DNA from: Phyllobacteriaceae bacterium
GTDB lineage: Bacteria > Pseudomonadota > Alphaproteobacteria > Rhizobiales > Ancalomicrobiaceae
Assembly: GCA_012517025.1 (NCBI GenBank)
Contig: JAAYVT010000660.1
Span: 1 to 16,758, forward strand
Length of the DNA stretch: 16,758 bases
Reading direction: 5' to 3'
Made by a program: the position numbers and the translations under genes. Each line of letters starts with the position of its first letter. The first letter of the stretch is position 1. Below the pieces are notes generated by a model. It saw only the letters and a list, made by a program, of their open reading frames with translations. It was not told the DNA's origin and ran no database searches. Shown one piece after another: positions 1 to 6,513 of this stretch.

Positions 1-322
1 CGCCGGCGCCGTGATCGATGAAGAAGCGGCGGCCGACGGTGGCGCCGGGGTGAATGTCGACGTTGGTCAGGAACCGCCCCAGCCACGACACGAAGCGGCC
101 GGCGAAGCGGTGGCCGGCGGTCCACAGCCGGTTGGCGACACGGTGCCAGACGATGGCGTGGACACCCGGGTAGGTCAGCCAGATCTCGAGCGTGAAGCGG
201 GCGGCGGGATCCCGCGCCTTCACGCAGGCGACGTCCTCGCGGATCATCGCCCACAGGCCCTGGCGCGGCGACTTCGCCGGCGCGGGCGCGGTCAGGGCGG
301 GGTCGAAGGGAACGTCGCTCAT
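1..322 (-). CDS. cysE: Serine O-acetyltransferase (CysE/NifP type), 3' end missing
   Basis: Acetyl-CoA plus L-serine gives O-acetylserine, the precursor of cysteine; in nif clusters (NifP) this supplies the cysteine consumed by NifS. About 107 residues are visible and the gene runs off the left edge. The N-terminal helical domain shows MIREDVACVKARDPAAR, then LEIWLTYPGVHAIVWHRVAN, the typical short CysE form. The left-handed beta-helix begins at DIHPGATVGRRFFIDHGAG, with the catalytic His of the IDHG motif. Two starts are possible: ATG at 322, preceded by GGAG six bases away (chosen), or an in-frame ATG at 391 that overlaps the nifV stop as ATGA and adds 23 residues with no clear Shine-Dalgarno. 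It is the last visible gene of the iscA-nifUSV operon. Family assignment is firm; a nif-specific role is inferred from position. Confidence 0.9.
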   Translation of the reverse strand, partial: MSDVPFDPALTAPAPAKSPRQGLWAMIREDVACVKARDPAARFTLEIWLTYPGVHAIVWHRVANRLWTAGHRFAGRFVSWLGRFLTNVDIHPGATVGRRFFIDHGAG

Positions 323-387
323 GGCCTGCTCCGTGGGGCGATCGGCTGCGGTCGTTCGGGCGAGGAGGTCGCCACGAGACGGGTCGG

Positions 388-1548
388 TCATGGCCGAACC
401 CGGACGGGGGCGCCGACCGGTTCGGCCTCCTCGGCGACGAGACGCTCGTGCAGCTCGACCAGCCGGTCGACCGGCAGCGGCCGCTTGGAGCGCACCGCAT
501 GGGCCTTCACCCGGGCGAGGAGCTTCGGATAGACGCGATCGTCGAGATCGACGCCACGAGTGGCCAGCGCATGGGCGATGGCGGTGCGGCCGTAGTGCTT
601 GCCGATGGCGAAGCCGTGATCGCGGCCGAGGCGGCGCGGATCGACGCCCTGATAGGTGTCGCGGTTCCACAGCAAGCCGGCGACGTGGATGCCGCTCTCG
701 TGGGTGAAGACGTCGGCGCCGATCACCGCCTTCTGCGGATGGATCGGCCGGCCCGACGCGGTCGAGACCACCGCCGCGACGTCGCAGAGCCGGCCGGCGG
801 CGACGCCGGAGGGGTAGCCCTGGCGCTCCAGCGCCACCACCATCTCCTCGAGCGGGGCGTTGCCGGCGCGTTCGCCCAGCCCCCCGACCGTCACCGAGAC
901 GTGGCGGGCGCCGGCGCGGACGGCGGCGAGCGCATTCGCCGTGGCGAGGCCGAGGTCGTCATGAGTGTGGATCTCCAGCGGCAGGTCGGTGCCGGCGACG
1001 AGGCGCGAGATCAGATCGTGAGTGGCGAAGGGGTCGAGCACGCCGACGGTGTCGGCGATCCTGACCCGGAAGGCGCCGAGCCGTTCCACCGTCTCGATCA
1101 CTCGGGTGAGATGATCGAGATCGGCGCGGCTGGCGTCCTCGCAGCCGATCGCCACCTCGAAGCCCATGTCGAGGGCGGTCGGCACCAGCCGCTCGATGCG
1201 GGCGAGCGCGGTCGTCCGGTCGATGCCGAGTTTCGCCGAGAGCTGCAGGTCGGAGGCGGGGATCGACAGATTGACCGCCGAGACTCCGGCGGCGCGGGCC
1301 GCGTCGAGATCCGCCCGCGTCATCCGGCACCAGGCGAGCACACGCAGCGGCAGACGGGCGACGACGATGGCGCGGATCGCCGACTGTTCGTCGGCGCCCA
1401 TCGCCGGGGTGCCGGCCTCGATTTCGGGGACGCCGGCTTCCGCCAGCGCCTCCGCGATCTCGACCTTTTCGGCGTCGGAGAAGGCGACGCCGGGGGCCTG
1501 TTCACCATCGCGCAGGGTGGTGTCGTTCAGGAACACACGGGGGGTCAT
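388..1548 (-). CDS. nifV: Homocitrate synthase NifV
   Basis: Condenses acetyl-CoA with 2-oxoglutarate to homocitrate, the organic ligand of FeMo-cofactor. The 386-residue protein has the DRE-TIM-type features: LNDTTLRDGEQAPG at residues 8-20 (Arg13-Asp14, metal and substrate site), the HTHDDLGLA metal-binding motif at about 194-202, and VGGLGERAGNAPLEE further on, as in homocitrate and isopropylmalate synthases. Length fits NifV, and the absence of a long C-terminal leucine-regulatory domain argues against LeuA. The start ATG has GGAGGG upstream. It begins 19 bases after the nifS stop and ends overlapping a possible cysE start. A housekeeping homocitrate synthase is a formal alternative, but the position within nifUSV makes NifV nearly certain. 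Confidence 0.96.
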   Translation of the reverse strand: MTPRVFLNDTTLRDGEQAPGVAFSDAEKVEIAEALAEAGVPEIEAGTPAMGADEQSAIRAIVVARLPLRVLAWCRMTRADLDAARAAGVSAVNLSIPASDLQLSAKLGIDRTTALARIERLVPTALDMGFEVAIGCEDASRADLDHLTRVIETVERLGAFRVRIADTVGVLDPFATHDLISRLVAGTDLPLEIHTHDDLGLATANALAAVRAGARHVSVTVGGLGERAGNAPLEEMVVALERQGYPSGVAAGRLCDVAAVVSTASGRPIHPQKAVIGADVFTHESGIHVAGLLWNRDTYQGVDPRRLGRDHGFAIGKHYGRTAIAHALATRGVDLDDRVYPKLLARVKAHAVRSKRPLPVDRLVELHERLVAEEAEPVGAPVRVRP

Positions 1549-1567
1549 CGGCGTCCCTCCCCTCGCC

Positions 1568-2773
1568 TCAGGCGTAGACCGGATTGAAGGTGGTCGGAGC
1601 CTTGTCGGCCCCCTGCCAGAACGGCGACAAGGCGCGCAGCTTCTCGATGATCGGCGGCATCACCTCGAGGACGCGGTCGACGTCCGCATCGGTGTTGTCG
1701 CGGGAGAACGAGAAGCGGATGGCCCCGTGCGCCGCCGTGTAAGGGATGTTCATGGCGCGCAGCACGTGGCTCGGCTCGAGCGAGCCGGAGGTGCAGGCCG
1801 AGCCGGACGAGGCGGCGATGCCCTCGCGGTTCATCAACAGCAGGATGCCCTCGCCCTCGACGTATTCGAAGGCGATGTTGGCCGTGTTGGGCAGGCGCTC
1901 GGCCGGGTTGCCGGTGACGAAGCAGCTCGGGATGCGCTGGAGGAGGCCCTTCTCGAGCCGATCGCGGAGAGCGGCGACGCGGCCGACCTCGTCCTCCATA
2001 TGGGCGAGCGCCAGTTCGGCCGCCTTGCCGAGACCGACGATGCCGGGGGTGTTCTCGGTGCCGGCGCGACGGCCGCGCTCCTGGTGACCACCCTTCAGAA
2101 GCGAGCGGAAACGGGCGCCGCGCTTGACGTAGAGCGCACCGATGCCCTTGGGGCCGTGCAGCTTGTGGCCGGAGAGCGACAGCATGTCGATCATGGTCGA
2201 CTTCAGATCGATCGGGATCTTGCCGACCGCCTGGACGGCGTCGGTGTGGAAGATCGCGCCGACCTCCTTGGCCATCTCCGCCAGTTCCGGGATCGGGAAG
2301 ATCGTCCCGGTTTCGTTGTTCGCCCACATGATCGAGACGACGGCGGTCTTCTCCGACAGCGCGGCGCGATAGGCCTCGATGTCGAGCAGGCCCTTGGCGT
2401 CGACCGGGATGACGTGGACCTTGACGCCTTTCGTCTTCTCGAGATGGGCGCACAGCGACAGCACCGCCGGATGTTCCACCGCCGAGGTGACGATCTCGTC
2501 GCGGCCGGGCTGGGCCTCGAGCGCGGAGAGAATGGCGGTGTTGTCGCTCTCGGTGCCGCCCGAGGTGAAGACCACCTCGTGATCGAACTCGGCGCCGAGC
2601 AGCTTCTGCAGCGAGGCGCGCGCCGCTTTGACCGCGCCGCCGACGGAGGCGCCGAAGGCGTGCATCGAGGAGGGATTGCCGAACTGCTCGGTGAAGTACG
2701 GCAGCATCGCCTGCACGACTTCCGCGTCGCAGCGGGTGGTGGCGTTGTTGTCGAGATAGACGGGGGTGGGCAT
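1568..2773 (-). CDS. nifS: Cysteine desulfurase NifS
   Basis: PLP enzyme that removes sulfur from L-cysteine as an enzyme-bound persulfide and passes it to NifU for nitrogenase Fe-S clusters. The 401-residue protein begins MPTPVYLDNNATTR, the family signature. His101 (VEHPAV) stacks on PLP by homology, Asp178/Gln181 lie in FHTDAVQ, and the Schiff-base lysine is Lys204 in SGHKLHGPKG. The persulfide cysteine is Cys327 in SSGSACTSGSLEPSHVL, on the longer mobile loop typical of NifS/IscS group I enzymes. GAGGAG sits eight bases before the start. It lies 60 bases after nifU, with a small hairpin in the gap, and 19 bases before nifV. Context separates it from housekeeping IscS. Confidence 0.97.
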   Translation of the reverse strand: MPTPVYLDNNATTRCDAEVVQAMLPYFTEQFGNPSSMHAFGASVGGAVKAARASLQKLLGAEFDHEVVFTSGGTESDNTAILSALEAQPGRDEIVTSAVEHPAVLSLCAHLEKTKGVKVHVIPVDAKGLLDIEAYRAALSEKTAVVSIMWANNETGTIFPIPELAEMAKEVGAIFHTDAVQAVGKIPIDLKSTMIDMLSLSGHKLHGPKGIGALYVKRGARFRSLLKGGHQERGRRAGTENTPGIVGLGKAAELALAHMEDEVGRVAALRDRLEKGLLQRIPSCFVTGNPAERLPNTANIAFEYVEGEGILLLMNREGIAASSGSACTSGSLEPSHVLRAMNIPYTAAHGAIRFSFSRDNTDADVDRVLEVMPPIIEKLRALSPFWQGADKAPTTFNPVYA

Positions 2774-2804
2774 CGGCCTGGCTCCTCGTTTCTGTCCACG
2801 TCGC

Positions 2805-2829
2805 GGCGGGCGCGCGAACGCGCCCCGCC
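2805..2829 (-). other. Stem-loop in the nifU-nifS gap
   Basis: Just after the nifU stop codon the sequence forms a GC-rich hairpin: a perfect 7-bp stem (2808-2814 with 2819-2825) closed by a CGAA loop, extended by three more pairs past a one-base bulge. No T-run follows on the minus strand, so it does not look like an intrinsic terminator. It may protect the nifU message end or weaken read-through into nifS; that is inference. Confidence 0.45.
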
Positions 2830-2833
2830 CGCC

Positions 2834-3880
2834 TCACTTCACCGGCACCACCCGGAGCGGGATGCCGAGCTTCGCCATCAGCTTTTCCTGGACGCCGCCG
2901 ACCGTCATCGAGGCCATCTGGCAGCCGACGCAGGCGCCGGTCAGCTTGACGATGACGTTCGATCCGTCGACGTCGATCAGCTCGCAGTCGCCGCCGTCCT
3001 TCTTGAGGTACGGACGGATCTCCTCGAGCGTCTCCTCGATCAGGCGGATCTTCTGCAGCGTGGTGTAGCGCGGGGCGGCGGCGGGGGCCGGCGTCGGGGC
3101 TTCCGCGACCGGGGCGATGATCTCGGTGGCCGCGGCCGCCTTCTCCAGCGCCTCGAGCGAGATCACTGGCGCGCGCGCCTCGGTGGCCGGCGTGGCGACC
3201 GGGGTCGAGCCGACCGCCGCGCCCTTGGGCTTGGCCTTCTGCTTCAGGGTCTTGGGATCGGCGCCGCCGACCTTGTAGGCGGCTTCCGCCACGATCAGGC
3301 CCTCGGCGACCATCTCGGCGTTGACGCGGGCGAGCACGCCCTCGAGCGCCTCGAAACAGGTGAGGCAACCGCCGCCGGCCTTGGTGTAGTTGGTCAGTTC
3401 CTCGATCGTGGTCAGCTCGTTGCCGCGCACCGCGCGCTCGATCATGCCCTCGTCGACGCCGAAGCACTTGCAGACCAGCGCGCCTTCCTCGTGATCGTCC
3501 TTCCACTCTTCACCGCGGAAGTTCGCCACCGCCGCCTGGAGGGCCTCGTAGCCCATCACCGAGCAGTGCATCTTCTCCGGCGGCAGACCGCCGAGGAAGT
3601 CGGCGATGTCCTGGTTGGAGATCTTCAGAGCCTGATCGAGGGTCTTGCCGAGGATGATCTCGGTCAGCGCCGACGACGAGGCGATCGCCGAGCCGCAGCC
3701 GAAGGTCTGGAACTTCGCCGCTTCGATGACCTCGGTCTCGGGGTTCACCCGCATCATCAGCTTGAGCGCGTCGCCGCAGGAGATCGCGCCGACCTCGCCG
3801 ACCGCGTTGGCGGTCTCGAGCACCCCGGCGTTGACCGGGTTGAAGAAGTAGTCCTTGACCTTGTCGGTGTAGTCCCACAT
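2834..3880 (-). CDS. nifU: Fe-S cluster scaffold protein NifU (three-domain)
   Basis: Scaffold that assembles Fe-S clusters from NifS-derived sulfur for NifH and the cofactor machinery. The 348-residue protein has all three modules. The IscU-like domain carries Cys35, Cys62 and Cys106. The central BFD-type [2Fe-2S] domain has Cys137, Cys139, Cys172 and Cys175, the same numbers I recall for Azotobacter NifU. The C-terminal Nfu domain has the CVGC pair at 317/320. An Ala/Pro/Lys-rich linker of roughly 65 residues (about 205-270) joins the last two domains and makes the protein longer than the usual 290-315 residues. The start MWDYTDKVKDYFFNP is chosen because it is the conserved N-terminus and has AGGAGAG seven bases upstream; the frame stays open 33 codons further upstream, but that stretch is the end of the preceding gene read in another frame. 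Confidence 0.97.
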   Translation of the reverse strand: MWDYTDKVKDYFFNPVNAGVLETANAVGEVGAISCGDALKLMMRVNPETEVIEAAKFQTFGCGSAIASSSALTEIILGKTLDQALKISNQDIADFLGGLPPEKMHCSVMGYEALQAAVANFRGEEWKDDHEEGALVCKCFGVDEGMIERAVRGNELTTIEELTNYTKAGGGCLTCFEALEGVLARVNAEMVAEGLIVAEAAYKVGGADPKTLKQKAKPKGAAVGSTPVATPATEARAPVISLEALEKAAAATEIIAPVAEAPTPAPAAAPRYTTLQKIRLIEETLEEIRPYLKKDGGDCELIDVDGSNVIVKLTGACVGCQMASMTVGGVQEKLMAKLGIPLRVVPVK

Positions 3881-3908
3881 GGGCCGCTCTCCTGAAATGG
3901 GGTTCGGT

Positions 3909-4229
3909 TCAACCGAAGGACTTGCCGCACGAGCACTTCGAGGTGGCGTTCGGGTTGTCGAAGACGAAACCCGACGCATCGAGGCCGGTGACGAAGTCGA
4001 CCGTCATGCCGGAAACCAGCGGTTGGCTGTCGGCGTCGACGTAGAGCTTGACGCCGTCCTGATCGATCACGGTGTCGCCGTCGCGAACGGTGCCCTCGAG
4101 GCCCATCATGTATTTGAAGCCGGCGCAGCCGCCCGCCTCGACCTTGATGCGCAGGCCTTCCGCCGGGGCGGTGGCGCGGGAGAGGGCCGTCTTGACGGCG
4201 GTGACGGCGCTGTCGGTGAGCTGGATCAT
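3909..4229 (-). CDS. IscA/HesB-type Fe-S carrier of the nif cluster (IscA-nif)
   Basis: A-type carrier protein that accepts or delivers Fe-S clusters or iron during nitrogenase maturation. The 106-residue protein shows the family's three conserved cysteines: Cys35 in EAGGCAGFKYMM and Cys99/Cys101 in the C-terminal KCSCGKSFG. The start at 4229 is chosen because MIQLTDSAV is the conserved N-terminus and GAGGA lies about eight bases upstream; 46 further open codons upstream cover the promoter and are not coding. It is the first gene of the third operon, about 30 bases downstream of the predicted sigma-54 start point and 28 bases before nifU. By position it matches the iscA-nif gene that often precedes nifU in proteobacteria. 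Confidence 0.93.
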   Translation of the reverse strand: MIQLTDSAVTAVKTALSRATAPAEGLRIKVEAGGCAGFKYMMGLEGTVRDGDTVIDQDGVKLYVDADSQPLVSGMTVDFVTGLDASGFVFDNPNATSKCSCGKSFG

Positions 4230-4271
4230 GGTCGAAATCCTCGTGTCCGATGGACGGGTCGAGGAGGGTTT

Positions 4272-4288
4272 CGCAAAGCCCGTGCCAA
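4272..4288 (-). promoter_or_regulatory. Sigma-54 (-24/-12) promoter for iscA-nifUSV-cysE
   Basis: Read on the minus strand the site is TTGGCACGGGCTTTGCG, a full match to the RpoN consensus YTGGCACG-N4-TTGC with the GG and GC doublets correctly spaced. The expected start point is near 4261, giving a leader of about 30 bases before the iscA-nif ATG. A NifA-type UAS lies upstream at 4334-4349. Confidence 0.88.
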
Positions 4289-4333
4289 AGGTCGAAACCC
4301 CTGACAAAACACGTATTTTTCCGTTCGAAGCGA

Positions 4334-4349
4334 TGTGCGAAATCCGACA
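4334..4349. promoter_or_regulatory. NifA upstream activator sequence (TGT-N10-ACA)
   Basis: TGTGCGAAATCCGACA is an exact TGT-N10-ACA dyad, the binding site known for NifA. Its centre is about 80 bases upstream of the predicted start of the iscA-nifU operon, a normal distance for an activator that loops onto sigma-54 polymerase. It is the only exact match in this promoter region. Confidence 0.75.
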
Positions 4350-4460
4350 AGGGCGCTTTTGCGACATGTCGACAAAGCGACGAAGTCCCTGATCGATCGA
4401 GGTTTTTCGCTTTGTCGCCGCGATCCGTTCGCAGTTGCGAAGAGCCGGTCGCGATTCCGA

Positions 4461-5015
4461 TCAGCCCGCCGCGATCCGGGTGGCGAGATCGTCGCGCAGC
4501 GCCTCGGCGGCTTGGCGTCCGGAGAAGGTGTGGATCGACCAGGCGCGACGGGCGCCGGCGATGCGCGCGACGACTTCCCAAGTCGACGGGCCGTCGGACC
4601 AGTCGTTCTCGACCATCTCGACAGCGACGACGTCGGCGAAGCGGAGGGCGCGGCAAAAGCGCAGACCGAAGTCGCCGCGCGTCGTCTCGACGACGAGGCG
4701 GCGATCGAAATCGACGACGATTTCGCGGGCCAGGCCGAGGATCTCCCCGGCGAGCATCGGCAGACCGACCGCCAGCGCGCCGAGCGAAACGAGCCAGAAC
4801 GGCAGTTCGGCGAGTTCGAAGGGATGCCCGGGGCGGACGAGCAATTCCCACGGGGCGAGGAAGGTGAAGAGACCGAAGCCGCCGAGGAGGACGCGGACGG
4901 CCGGCCCCATCGCTTCGTCGAAGACGAGGCGATGCGGCGGCTCGGTTCGCCCTGATCCGTCGTCGGGGATGTCGTCGGCGCCGTTCCTCATGAGGAGAGA
5001 GTGGCGGTTCCCCAT
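4461..5015 (-). CDS. Unknown two-TM membrane protein with PH-like C-terminal domain
   Basis: I do not recognise this as a named Nif protein. The 184-residue frame has two hydrophobic segments, about residues 38-60 (VRVLLGGFGLFTFLAPWELLV) and 68-95 (LPFWLVSLGALAVGLPMLAG), separated by a short loop with a charged stretch. After these comes a soluble tail of about 85 residues (REIVVDFDRRLVVETTRGDFG ... WSIHTFSGRQAAEALRDDL). The alternating strands and closing helix look like the bacterial PH-like domains found behind two TM helices. The start is uncertain: ATG at 5015, ATG at 4991 and an internal Met before the first TM all lack a strong Shine-Dalgarno. It starts 43 bases after nifQ and appears to be the last gene of the nifENX-nifQ operon, just before the next sigma-54 promoter. 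Coding strand and orientation fit the cluster; function is unknown. Confidence 0.75.
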   Translation of the reverse strand: MGNRHSLLMRNGADDIPDDGSGRTEPPHRLVFDEAMGPAVRVLLGGFGLFTFLAPWELLVRPGHPFELAELPFWLVSLGALAVGLPMLAGEILGLAREIVVDFDRRLVVETTRGDFGLRFCRALRFADVVAVEMVENDWSDGPSTWEVVARIAGARRAWSIHTFSGRQAAEALRDDLATRIAAG

Positions 5016-5058
5016 GAAGAATCGACGAAGGCCGACCGGAGGATCGGCACGCTTCGGC

Positions 5059-5697
5059 TCATTCCGCCGCGACGGTGATCGTCTCGCCGCGATCGAGGAT
5101 GCGGCGGCGTTCGGCCATTCGGCTCTCGCCGTCCTCGGCGCCGAAGCAGGAGGCGAAGTCGGCGCATTGGGCGCAGGACGGCGCCGAGCACAGCGAGAAG
5201 CCCTCGGCCTCGCAGAGCTTGCGATAGAAGAACTTCTTCCAGCGCATGTTGTCGGTGTTGGCGGCGGCCAGCGTCGGGAAGTGACGGGCGAGCAGACGGC
5301 CGAGTTCGGCGCGGTCGTAGAGGCCGAGGTCCTGCCAGAGATGATCCGGCTTCAGCGCCCGACGCGCCACGATGCGGGCGAGGACGGGCGCGAGCGCGGT
5401 GGCACCGTGCTCGAGCAGCAGGTCGCCGAGCATCTCCTCCTCGATCTCGCGGGCCGGGATCACCGTCGCCACCGGCGGCAGGAAGGCGCGGTCGAGACGC
5501 GGGAAGCGTTCGGCGAGCAGCGCCGTGACGGTCGCCGCGTCGAGGCCGGTCGCCTCGCACAGCGTCGCCTCGCCGCGCCGAACTTCGGTCAGCGCGACCG
5601 AGAGTGCGCAGGCGATCACGTGGGTGTCGAAGTCGCGGCCGTCGTCGCCGGACACGGCGGCGGCGGACATGAAACGATCGTGCCAACGACGGGCCAT
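5059..5697 (-). CDS. nifQ: Molybdenum donor protein NifQ
   Basis: NifQ binds a Mo-Fe-S cluster and hands molybdenum to the NifEN/NifH complex for FeMo-co synthesis. The 212-residue protein ends with the diagnostic block: NTDNMRWKKFFYRKLC around residues 147-162, followed by the cysteine pattern C-X4-C-X2-C-X5-C at 170, 175, 178 and 184. The rest is helical with no membrane segment. The start at 5697 is preferred because GGAGGTGA lies eight bases upstream; a GTG three codons earlier lies inside that Shine-Dalgarno. It follows fdxB after a 132-base gap filled with stem-loops. Confidence 0.95.
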   Translation of the reverse strand: MARRWHDRFMSAAAVSGDDGRDFDTHVIACALSVALTEVRRGEATLCEATGLDAATVTALLAERFPRLDRAFLPPVATVIPAREIEEEMLGDLLLEHGATALAPVLARIVARRALKPDHLWQDLGLYDRAELGRLLARHFPTLAAANTDNMRWKKFFYRKLCEAEGFSLCSAPSCAQCADFASCFGAEDGESRMAERRRILDRGETITVAAE

Positions 5698-5735
5698 CGG
5701 TCTCACCTCCGATCGAGAGTTCTCGGCGAAGCGAT

Positions 5736-5775
5736 CGGGACGGTCGGCGGCCGGGGGGAGGCACCGACCGTCCCG
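5736..5775 (-). other. Stem-loop A in the fdxB-nifQ gap
   Basis: A perfect 12-bp inverted repeat (5736-5747 with 5764-5775) encloses a 16-base purine-rich loop. Its outer flank GCGATCG at 5731-5737 can alternatively pair with CGATCGC at 5783-5789, which also forms part of the neighbouring stem-loop, so the two structures could compete. No U-tract follows on the minus strand. Confidence 0.55.
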
Positions 5776-5782
5776 GGGGGTA

Positions 5783-5823
5783 CGATCGCCGCGCCGGTTC
5801 CGGGAACGGCGGGGCGGCGATCG
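5783..5823 (-). other. Stem-loop B directly after fdxB
   Basis: A perfect 10-bp outer stem (5783-5792 with 5814-5823) continues after a small internal loop into a second stem built on GGTTCCGGGAAC. In the transcript it lies a few bases after the fdxB stop codon. It is GC-rich and not followed by a U-run, so it is more likely a 3'-end stabiliser or processing barrier than a strong terminator. Confidence 0.55.
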
Positions 5824-5829
5824 AAGGCG

Positions 5830-6147
5830 TCAGGCGGCGAGCTTGTCGGCGGTCTGATGGGTCTGGCAGTTCTTCGGGCAGACGCGGGCGCAGGCACCGC
5901 AGCCGATGCAGGCGCCGGCGGAGTCGACGACCATGATCATGCGGTTCAGCTCGCCGTCGAAATCCTCGTCCTCGCCCTCCTCGCACTTGCCGAGGATCTC
6001 GCCCTCGTCGTCGACGCCGTAGAGGTGCATGACGTCGCGCGAGCAGACCTTATAGCAACGGCCGCAGCCGATGCAGGTCTCGCCGTCGATCTTCATCAGA
6101 TATTCCGGCATCCAGGTGGAGCCGTCACGGGTCACGAAGTCGGTCAT
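5830..6147 (-). CDS. fdxB: nif-specific 2[4Fe-4S] ferredoxin III (FdxB)
   Basis: Small electron carrier associated with nitrogenase or cofactor assembly in proteobacteria. The 105-residue protein has two [4Fe-4S] motifs: Cys25, 28, 31 and 35 (CIGCGRCYKVC) and Cys80, 83, 86 and 90 (CIGCGACARVC). An extra Cys94 follows in PKNC. The long acidic insert between the two motifs (about residues 46-68, GEEDED-rich) is typical of the FdxB type and not of bacterial FdxN. The ATG at 6147 overlaps the preceding stop as TGATG, indicating translational coupling to the DUF683 gene. Confidence 0.93.
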   Translation of the reverse strand: MTDFVTRDGSTWMPEYLMKIDGETCIGCGRCYKVCSRDVMHLYGVDDEGEILGKCEEGEDEDFDGELNRMIMVVDSAGACIGCGACARVCPKNCQTHQTADKLAA

Positions 6148-6347
6148 CACGCGGCCTCCAGGCTCTTCAGCTGCGCCCGCGCCGCGTCGAGCGCGGCATA
6201 GGCGTCGTGGGTCGCCTGGGCGACCTCCATGATCGTCTTCCAGTTGACCGGCAGTTCCTCGGAGAGGTCGTGCAGGTTCATCTTGGCGTTGGTGGCCTTG
6301 GCGGAGAGCTTCTTGATCTCGGCCTTCAGCGTCTCGACGTCGGACAT
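6147..6347 (-). CDS. DUF683 / CCE_0567-family nif accessory protein
   Basis: A 66-residue, all-helical protein of the small family that regularly sits between the DUF269 gene and fdxB in nif clusters. Recognisable features are the heptad-like N-terminus SDVETLKAEIKKLSAKA and the core ATNAKMNLHDLSEELPVNW (about residues 18-36). The family forms a helical hairpin and a cyanobacterial member was described as a metalloprotein; its exact task is not settled. The start at 6347 is chosen over an upstream in-frame ATG because GAGGAGGGA lies directly before it and the family starts here. Its stop overlaps the fdxB start. Confidence 0.9.
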   Translation of the reverse strand: MSDVETLKAEIKKLSAKATNAKMNLHDLSEELPVNWKTIMEVAQATHDAYAALDAARAQLKSLEAA

Positions 6348-6385
6348 CGGTCCCTCCTCGGGAAAGCGGAAAGATGAGGAGCCGA

Positions 6386-6477
6386 GCATCATCCCCGGCG
6401 CGAACGGGACGGGCGATCGGCCCACGAGACCGCCCGCCCCGCCCGAGCGATCGGGCCGGCCGCGCCGGGGATGATGC
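6386..6477 (-). repeat. Perfect 17-bp inverted repeat between DUF269 and DUF683 genes
   Basis: GCATCATCCCCGGCGCG at 6386-6402 is repeated exactly as its reverse complement at 6461-6477. The 58 bases between the arms contain two smaller hairpins (GGGC/GCCC at 6411-6423 and CCCGA/TCGGG at 6442-6455), so the transcript could fold into a branched, cloverleaf-like element. It lies wholly in the non-coding gap and ends 38 bases before the DUF683 start. Confidence 0.85.
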
Positions 6478-6481
6478 CGGC

Positions 6482-6506
6482 GGGCGGCGCGGGGAATGCG
6501 CCGCCC
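6482..6506 (-). other. Stem-loop directly after the DUF269 gene
   Basis: A perfect 9-bp stem (6482-6490 with 6498-6506) with a 7-base loop, seven bases after the DUF269 stop codon. It abuts the 17-bp inverted repeat, so the gap holds two stacked structures. No U-tract follows. Confidence 0.6.
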
Positions 6507-6513
6507 TCCCCGG

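Noticed and set aside
1166..3895. Very long plus-strand open frame (909 codons) opposite nifV, nifS and nifU
   Set aside because: It is antisense to three certain genes, is low-complexity (Arg, Gly, Asp, Ala rich), matches no family I know, and is what high-GC third positions produce on the opposite strand.
4390..4460. Terminator after the two-TM membrane protein gene
   Set aside because: Only short weak pairings (for example TTCGCA/TGCGAA with a two-base loop) are present, so read-through into the iscA-nifU operon cannot be excluded.
4250..6201. Plus-strand open frames across the nifQ, fdxB and membrane-protein region
   Set aside because: They cross a sigma-54 promoter and three recognised minus-strand genes and have composition typical of shadow frames.
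6386..6477. Insertion sequence or transposon ends at the 17-bp inverted repeat
   Set aside because: Only 58 bases lie between the arms, there is no transposase and no visible target-site duplication; a small palindromic element remains possible.
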